Positions 6,335 to 10,209 of a DNA stretch of 10,209 bases are shown here, one piece after another (positions within the stretch are counted from its first letter, which is position 1; each line of letters begins with the position of its first letter). This stretch comes from Dehalococcoidia bacterium. Its GTDB lineage: Bacteria; Chloroflexota; Dehalococcoidia; GIF9; AB-539-J10. Below the pieces are notes generated by a model. That model was given only the letters and a program-made list of their open reading frames with translations, was not told the DNA's origin and did no database searches. Where the stretch lies: the NCBI GenBank assembly GCA_030606765.1, contig JAUWFX010000055.1, forward strand, positions 1-10,209, written 5' to 3'. The translations under genes and the position numbers were made by a program.

Positions 6335-7879
6335 CTAACTTCCCTTCAGCTTGCCAGCTTTAACTTGAGCAATAAGTTCATCCTCCCTGCTCACCTCCTC
6401 AAGAGTCTTGGGAGCATGGGGTGGCTTCCAATCGCCTGGGATGGTCTTATCTATACCATATTTATAATTTAAGAAGCGTGCACCAGTGGTAGGGTAAAGA
6501 GCATAAATAAGGACATCTTGAATATTCTTAGTGAATTCTTTTGATTCTTCCTTAGCTTTTTCCAGTTCTGGCTCGAGCAGGTCTGCCGGTCGACAGGTGA
6601 TAGGCGCTTTATCTTTAAGAATAGCCTTCTGGACGTCTGGGGCAATTTGAGCTGGTGGCTTGCCATAACCCCCAGATATATATTCCCTCGCCTCCTTGGA
6701 GACAAGCTTATAGCGCCCTATCAGGACATTCTGTACTGCCTGGACACCAACAATCTGGCTCGTAGGTGTAACTAAAGGTGGATAGCCAAATTCTGCCCTG
6801 ACTCTGGCAGTCTCCTGTCGCACCTCAGCCAGCTTGTCCAGAGCATTCATTTGTTTGAGCTGCGCCACCAGGTTCGTGGTCATGCCACCAGGAATTTGAT
6901 GCACCAGAGCTCCAGTATCGATGACCGACATTGCCGATGTGTCCAGAAAGTCTCTATATTTAGGGGCGATCTGCTCCAACATTTGAGCACACTGGAATAG
7001 TTGTTCAATGTCAAGCCCTGAATCCCTGTCTGTGCCATATAGAGCAACTACCAGAGGCTCAATAGCTGGCTGTGAGGAGCGTAAAGCAAAGGGAGACAAG
7101 GCAGTATCGACGATGTCGACCCCGGCCTCAATGGCCTTCAGCACCGACATAGAAGCCTGTCCACTAGTGTAGTGAGTATGCAACTCAACAGGTACTTTCA
7201 AGTTTTCCTTAAGAGCCTTGATTAGCTCATAGGAATCATAAGGGGAGATAAGCCCAGCCTGGTCTTTAATACATATGGAATCAGCACCCATGTCTTGGAG
7301 GGCGAGAGCTTTTTTAACATAGTATTCCAGATTGTAGACTGGTCCACCCATTCTTGGCTGGGTGAGCGAGTAACATATGGCTCCTTGATAATGTTTGCCA
7401 CATTTTTTAATTGCCATAGCAGCACGTTCGTGATTACGCTCATCATTCACAGCGTCGAAAACACGGAAAATATCAATGCCCACTTCAACAGCCTGTTCCA
7501 CAAAGGCATCAACCAAATCATCAGGATGGTTTCGATAAGCGACTAAATTCTGTCCTCGCAAAAGCATCTGTAGTGGAGTATCAGGCATGAGTTTCTTTAA
7601 TTTGCGAGGCCTATCCCAGGGATCTTCACCCAAAAAGCGGTGGGCTACGTCAAATGTTGCCCCACCCCAGACCTCCATAGAATAGAAGCCACATTTATTC
7701 ATTTCAGGGGCCATCCACTCTACATCCTCAGTTCGCATCCTCGTAGCCAATGTGCATTGATGGGCATCACGAAATGTAGTGTCACAAATTCTAACCGGGT
7801 TTTTGGCTTTCGCCCTCGCCCTCACCTTATCAGTGGTTAAATCTCTGGCCAAGATGGGACCTTTTCTTAGTTCATCCAC
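6335..7879 (-). CDS. Carboxyltransferase subunit, transcarboxylase 5S / PycB / OadA type, without biotin domain
   Basis: 514 residues. The HMGL-like TIM barrel begins with CDTTFRDAHQ (32-41) and carries KDQAG (K205, the lysine that is carbamylated in this family) and HTHYTSG (H234, H236). Together with D38 these are the metal ligands of pyruvate carboxylase and 5S active sites. The conserved PYC_OADA domain follows (VTPTSQIVG at 370-378) up to about residue 475. The protein stops there: no biotinyl domain or AMKM motif follows, unlike OadA or PycB of about 600 residues. This matches the 5S subunit (about 505 aa) of Propionibacterium methylmalonyl-CoA carboxyltransferase, which moves carboxyl between biotin and pyruvate/oxaloacetate. 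The 12S-type partner upstream supports this. The start is GTG at 7879, with AAAGGAGA (7886-7893) at good spacing; an ATG at 7883 stops after three codons. Pyruvate carboxylase subunit B or oxaloacetate decarboxylase alpha are alternatives. Confidence 0.92.
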   Translation of the reverse strand: MDELRKGPILARDLTTDKVRARAKAKNPVRICDTTFRDAHQCTLATRMRTEDVEWMAPEMNKCGFYSMEVWGGATFDVAHRFLGEDPWDRPRKLKKLMPDTPLQMLLRGQNLVAYRNHPDDLVDAFVEQAVEVGIDIFRVFDAVNDERNHERAAMAIKKCGKHYQGAICYSLTQPRMGGPVYNLEYYVKKALALQDMGADSICIKDQAGLISPYDSYELIKALKENLKVPVELHTHYTSGQASMSVLKAIEAGVDIVDTALSPFALRSSQPAIEPLVVALYGTDRDSGLDIEQLFQCAQMLEQIAPKYRDFLDTSAMSVIDTGALVHQIPGGMTTNLVAQLKQMNALDKLAEVRQETARVRAEFGYPPLVTPTSQIVGVQAVQNVLIGRYKLVSKEAREYISGGYGKPPAQIAPDVQKAILKDKAPITCRPADLLEPELEKAKEESKEFTKNIQDVLIYALYPTTGARFLNYKYGIDKTIPGDWKPPHAPKTLEEVSREDELIAQVKAGKLKGS

Positions 7880-8008
7880 GCATTATCTCCTTTCCGTCAT
7901 TACGAGCCTTTTACTGCTGAACATTCTGAGCGCAGCCAGAAATTCAGACGCTTTGCCAAACTCTTCGTCTCGCTTAGAGCTTCAGCTCGGGATATCAGCC
8001 AGATGTTA

Positions 8009-8191
8009 TCATATAGGAACAATTCTTCGCTGCCCGAGCATTTGCATTATCTCTTCACGCTCAGAATTACTCCATAAGATAGAGACCGCTACCGGCCTTC
8101 GCTGGGGTATCGCCGACCTCAGAGCCTTTTCTTCCTCTTCCATAATAGCAGCCATTGTTCCTTTTCTATTTTCCGATTGCTCCTTTGTCAA
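8009..8191 (-). CDS. Small protein between 12S and 5S genes, possible accessory subunit of the carboxyltransferase
   Basis: A short frame of up to 60 codons that starts 6 bp after the 12S stop and reads to TGA at 8009. The first possible start is TTG (8191), with AGAGG almost touching it. An in-frame ATG at 8155 has AAAGGA just upstream at short spacing and would give 48 residues beginning MAAIMEEEEKAL. The protein is charged and has one tryptophan near the C-terminus in LWSNSEREEIMQM. Veillonella methylmalonyl-CoA decarboxylase has a tiny epsilon subunit (MmdE, 55 aa), and many 12S operons carry similar mini-proteins with an 'AAI...W...R..M' layout; this one loosely fits. It contains no biotin lysine motif, so it is not the 1.3S carrier. 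Position, frame and length suggest a real gene, but family assignment is tentative. The start codon is undecided. Confidence 0.5.
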   Translation of the reverse strand: MTKEQSENRKGTMAAIMEEEEKALRSAIPQRRPVAVSILWSNSEREEIMQMLGQRRIVPI

Positions 8192-8197
8192 ACCTCT

Positions 8198-9751
8198 CTA
8201 CACAGGAATATTCCCATGCTTCTTTGGAGGTCTCGTCTCTCGTTTAGTAGAGAGAAATTCCAATGCCTTGATTATCTTGGGGCGACTCTCACGGGGTGGA
8301 ATAACTTCGTCAACATATCCCCGCAAGGCGGCAATATAAGGATTATATAGTAGGTTACGATATTCCCGAATCTTCTCTTGCTCCTTTGCTTCAGGATCCG
8401 GCGCAGCCTTTATTTCCTTGCGAAAGATAATCGGGGTAGCCCCTTCAGCACCCATCACTGCAATTTCCGCTGTGGGCCAGGCGAAAACAAAATCAGCACC
8501 TAGGTCCTTACTACACATGGCAAGATATGAACCTCCGTAGTCCTTGCGAGTGACCAGAGTAATTTTAGGAACCGTGGCTTCGGAGTAAGCCCACAAAAGC
8601 TTAGCTCCGTGTCTTATTATTCCCAGCCACTCCTGATCTTTCCCTGGCAAGTAACCGGGGACATCGGCAATGGTAAGCATTGGGATATTGAAGGCATCAC
8701 AGAACCTGATAAACCGGGTGATTTTATCCGAGGCATTGACATCAAGACACCCAGCAAGATGCATCGATTGATTAGCGATAACGCCCATTGTTCTACCATT
8801 AAGCCTGGCAAAGCAAATAATGGCATTCTGCGCATAATGATAATGAGGCTCAAGTATTTCGCCGTTATCCACAACGGATTGGATAACATCCCTCATATTA
8901 TAAACCTTGTTGGGCTCATCTGGGATTATGGTGTCAAGGGCAGGGTCAACACGGTCTGGGTCATCGGTAGGCTTAATCAAAGGGGGACCCTCTCTATTAC
9001 TTGAGGGAAGGTAACTCAAAAGTTTTTTTATGAGTTCGATAGCCTGGCCATCGCTATCGCAGGCAAAATGGCATACACCACTTTTAGTGGCATGAGGCAT
9101 AGCGCCGCCAAGTTCTTCGGAAGTGATTTCCTCTCCAGTAACCTGTTTGATAACTGCTGGACCAGTGATGTGCATGTAGCTTGTCCCCTTTGTCATGAAC
9201 ACCCAATCTGTCATGGCAGGTGAATAGACTGCTCCTCCAGCAGTAGGCCCCATGATTGCCGAGAGTTGGGGAATAACCCCTGAGGCTGCGGAATTCCGGA
9301 AAAATATCTGCCCATAGCCTGAAAGGGCATCAACCCCTTCCTGAATCCGAGCCCCTCCAGAGTCACTAAAGCCTACTATGGGAACACCACACTTCATGGC
9401 TAAATCCATCACTTTGCATATTTTTTTTGCATGCATCTCGCCCAGTGTCCCTCCCATGGAGGTAAAATCCTGGGAAAAAGCACATATAGGACGACCATTT
9501 ACTGTCCCATATCCAGTAACGACTCCTTCTGCGGGTACGACAACCTTATCCATGCCAAAGAGTGTAGCTCGATGCTTAACAAACAAATCAAGCTCGTGAA
9601 AGCTGCCAGGGTCAAAAAGCAGGTCGACTCTTTCACGAGCAGTTAATTTCCCCGATTTGTGCTGCTTTTCTACCCGCTCCGAACCTCCCAAGGCTTTTAT
9701 CTTTCTTTCTCTGTCTATCAGTTCCTTCAAGCGGTCAGCACCCATGCCCAT
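8198..9751 (-). CDS. mmdA: Acyl-CoA carboxyltransferase, 12S / MmdA / PccB type (methylmalonyl-CoA:biotin carboxyltransferase)
   Basis: 517 residues, the usual size, with two crotonase-like halves. The N-half has GFSDSGGARIQEGVDAL (127-143), a signature that forms an oxyanion hole, and GPTAGGAVYSPAM (168-180). The C-half has DVPGYLPGKDQE (363-374), IIRHGAKLL, YGGSYLAM (405-412) and AWPTAEIAVMGAEGA (424-438). It exchanges a carboxyl group between (methyl)malonyl-CoA and biotin. Homologues are the transcarboxylase 12S subunit, methylmalonyl-CoA decarboxylase alpha, and the propionyl-CoA carboxylase beta subunit. The 5S-type gene downstream and the lack of any biotin carboxylase here favour transcarboxylase. 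It is the first gene of the minus-strand operon. Two near ATG codons exist (9751, 9745); the first is chosen because GAGGAGGAG (9757-9765) lies 5 nt upstream. The loop has Lys371 (PGKDQE) where Thr is more usual. Confidence 0.95.
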   Translation of the reverse strand: MGMGADRLKELIDRERKIKALGGSERVEKQHKSGKLTARERVDLLFDPGSFHELDLFVKHRATLFGMDKVVVPAEGVVTGYGTVNGRPICAFSQDFTSMGGTLGEMHAKKICKVMDLAMKCGVPIVGFSDSGGARIQEGVDALSGYGQIFFRNSAASGVIPQLSAIMGPTAGGAVYSPAMTDWVFMTKGTSYMHITGPAVIKQVTGEEITSEELGGAMPHATKSGVCHFACDSDGQAIELIKKLLSYLPSSNREGPPLIKPTDDPDRVDPALDTIIPDEPNKVYNMRDVIQSVVDNGEILEPHYHYAQNAIICFARLNGRTMGVIANQSMHLAGCLDVNASDKITRFIRFCDAFNIPMLTIADVPGYLPGKDQEWLGIIRHGAKLLWAYSEATVPKITLVTRKDYGGSYLAMCSKDLGADFVFAWPTAEIAVMGAEGATPIIFRKEIKAAPDPEAKEQEKIREYRNLLYNPYIAALRGYVDEVIPPRESRPKIIKALEFLSTKRETRPPKKHGNIPV

Positions 9752-9756
9752 ATGAA

Positions 9757-9765
9757 CTCCTCCTC
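9757..9765 (-). promoter_or_regulatory. Strong ribosome binding site of the 12S gene
   Basis: Minus-strand GAGGAGGAG lies 5 nt before the ATG at 9751. It decides between the two close start codons (9751 versus 9745). Confidence 0.7.
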
Positions 9766-9793
9766 ACGAATCAATTTCCCTATAAAGAAAGTT

Positions 9794-9822
9794 ATTTTAA
9801 ACTGAATTCGCAACTAAGGCAA
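9794..9822 (-). promoter_or_regulatory. Candidate sigma70 promoter of the minus-strand operon
   Basis: On the minus strand, TTGCCT (9822-9817, 4 of 6 to TTGACA), a 17-nt spacer and TAAAAT (9799-9794, 5 of 6 to TATAAT) are correctly spaced. Transcription would start near 9787, giving a leader of about 35 nt before the 12S start codon. The -35 box overlaps one arm of the GCAAATC inverted repeat. This is read by eye, with no scoring. Confidence 0.4.
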
Positions 9823-9857
9823 ATCCTTGAGCTCACAGAATTACCGCTAAGATTTGC
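9819..9857. repeat. Inverted repeat GCAAATC / GATTTGC, possible operator
   Basis: Perfect 7-bp arms at 9819-9825 and 9851-9857, separated by 25 bp. The left arm overlaps the putative -35 of the minus-strand operon. Each arm is preceded by CTAAG on the plus strand. This could be a regulator site or a weak hairpin; chance cannot be excluded. Confidence 0.3.
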
Positions 9858-9902
9858 TGGTCTAAGATACCTCCATTTAAGGAATTTTCTAGTATAATCT
9901 CA

Positions 9903-9916
9903 TCAAACATGTTTGA
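9903..9916. promoter_or_regulatory. Perfect palindrome TCAAACATGTTTGA, candidate operator
   Basis: A 14-bp exact palindrome lies 4 bp after a plus-strand TATAAT (9893-9898), so it would cover the transcription start if that box is used. The size fits the site of a dimeric helix-turn-helix repressor. The regulator is not in the window. Confidence 0.4.
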
Positions 9917-10021
9917 GGCACTACTGGCTCTTTCCAAGTTTTCTGGGGTAGAGCGTGGTCACCGTCAAATCCTAATTCCCCTTAGCTTAATTGGAAAGCG
10001 ACATTAATCAGACTTAAAAGC

Positions 10022-10049
10022 TTGACAGCCTGGCCTAGAATGATATGAT
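10022..10049 (+). promoter_or_regulatory. Near-consensus sigma70 promoter with extended -10, upstream of or inside the cmk start
   Basis: TTGACA (10022-10027) matches all six bases. After a 16-bp spacer comes TATGAT (10044-10049, 5 of 6), preceded by TG at the extended -10 position (10041-10042). Transcription would start near 10056. That overlaps the possible ATG start codons of cmk (10045, 10048), which therefore could not be used from this promoter. Confidence 0.6.
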
Positions 10050-10059
10050 GGAGGGAAAT

Positions 10060-10209
10060 TTGAAATCACAGCTAATTGCTATAGACGGCCCTGTGGCAGT
10101 CGGCAAGAGTAGTGTCGGCTCACTGCTAGCAAAAAGATTGGGCTACGTTTTCTTCGATACAGGGATGATGTATCGAGCGTTTACCTGGAAGGTTCTCAAA
10201 TCAGGTATC
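10060..10209 (+). CDS. cmk: Cytidylate kinase, N-terminal part (cut by the right edge)
   Basis: The first 50 codons are present, reading MKSQLIAIDGPVAVGKSS and onward. IDGPVAVGKSS is the P-loop (Walker A) of CMP kinases and LGYVFFDTGMMYRAFTW is the family's CMP-binding 'DTGxxYRA' segment. The enzyme phosphorylates CMP/dCMP with ATP in the cytoplasm. It is a housekeeping gene unrelated in function to the divergent operon. Start choice is uncertain. TTG at 10060 has GGAGGG (10050-10055) 4 nt upstream and gives the usual family N-terminus. In-frame ATG codons at 10045 and 10048 would add 4-5 residues, but they lack a ribosome site and lie inside the -10 box. An in-frame TAG at 10036 limits the extension. 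Confidence 0.9.
   Translation, partial: MKSQLIAIDGPVAVGKSSVGSLLAKRLGYVFFDTGMMYRAFTWKVLKSGI

Larger units (their letters stand above)
9752..10044. other. Divergent intergenic region between the organic-acid operon and cmk
   Basis: About 290 bp without a convincing gene, between divergently transcribed genes. It holds the candidate minus-strand promoter (9794-9822), an inverted repeat GCAAATC...GATTTGC (9819-9825 and 9851-9857), three CTAAG copies (9814, 9847, 9862), a plus-strand TATAAT (9893-9898) with poor -35, a perfect 14-bp palindrome (9903-9916), and the strong plus-strand promoter boxes next to cmk (10022-10049). No tRNA, terminator or riboswitch was recognised. Confidence 0.6.

Noticed and set aside
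7881..7883. ATG as start of the 5S gene
   Set aside because: This ATG opens a frame that stops after three codons. GTG at 7879 continues into the protein and has AAAGGAGA at normal spacing.
7880..8008. GAGC-TGAA-GCTC hairpin as a terminator between the small frame and the 5S gene
   Set aside because: Only a 4-5 bp stem and no T-run on the coding strand; too weak to call.
8009..8191. The small frame as the missing 1.3S biotin carrier
   Set aside because: Too short, and it has no Ala/Val-Met-Lys-Met/Leu biotinylation motif.
7779..8339. Plus-strand open frame of 186 codons with hydrophobic stretches, looking like a small membrane protein
   Set aside because: It runs antisense through the start of the 5S gene, the small frame and the end of the 12S gene. 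The minus-strand proteins have clear families, and the hydrophobic runs are the antisense of Lys/Glu-rich coding. No ribosome site was seen.
1..10209. CRISPR array, tRNA/rRNA gene, insertion sequence or attachment site
   Set aside because: No regularly spaced repeats, no cloverleaf or rRNA-like stretch, no transposase or integrase and no terminal inverted repeats were seen. The window is compact metabolic coding DNA.

Overview
The window reads as part of a bacterial chromosome from an anaerobe. The evidence is Shine-Dalgarno sites, sigma70-like promoter boxes, a cytidylate kinase, and a set of Fe-S, flavin and probable nickel enzymes typical of strictly anaerobic carbon metabolism. Base composition looks moderately AT-rich. 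The mix (methylmalonyl-CoA carboxyltransferase subunits, two-subunit-type class I fumarase, heterodisulfide reductase HdrB/HdrC, an MvhD-type electron-transfer protein) fits uncultured Chloroflexota (Dehalococcoidia-like), Desulfobacterota or syntrophic Firmicutes. The sequence alone does not settle the phylum.

Layout. Everything from 9751 down to 1 is on the minus strand and looks like one long operon. In transcription order it holds: a 12S-type acyl-CoA carboxyltransferase (9751-8198); a tiny conserved-looking frame (8191-8009); a 5S/PycB-type carboxyltransferase (7879-6335); a GlcD-type FAD 2-hydroxyacid dehydrogenase (6209-4779); a fusion of GlcF/HdrC-like, ferredoxin and MvhD domains (4703-3765); a LarA-family Ni-pincer racemase (3640-2393); a class I fumarase alpha subunit (2334-1489); HdrC (1464-1057); HdrB (1045-137); and the start of a further small protein, possibly a ferredoxin (134-1, cut by the edge). 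Gaps are 2 to about 130 bp. A roughly 300-bp divergent regulatory region (9752-10044) separates this operon from the start of cytidylate kinase (cmk) on the plus strand, which runs off the right edge.

How the genes may work together (inference). LarA would interconvert 2-hydroxyacid enantiomers such as lactate. The GlcD protein would oxidise the D-form to the 2-oxoacid (pyruvate). Its electrons would leave through the fused Fe-S/MvhD protein, whose family docks onto Hdr complexes, toward HdrCB. The 5S and 12S subunits would move a carboxyl group between methylmalonyl-CoA and pyruvate, giving oxaloacetate and propionyl-CoA, and fumarase would act in the same methylmalonyl-CoA pathway. The window therefore looks like a lactate (or malate)/propionate module in which an Hdr-type electron-transfer system replaces the better-known EtfAB-linked lactate dehydrogenase.

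Missing from the window: the biotin carrier (1.3S), a biotin carboxylase, the fumarase beta subunit, HdrA, and the LarB/C/E cofactor genes. Some may lie just beyond the left edge.
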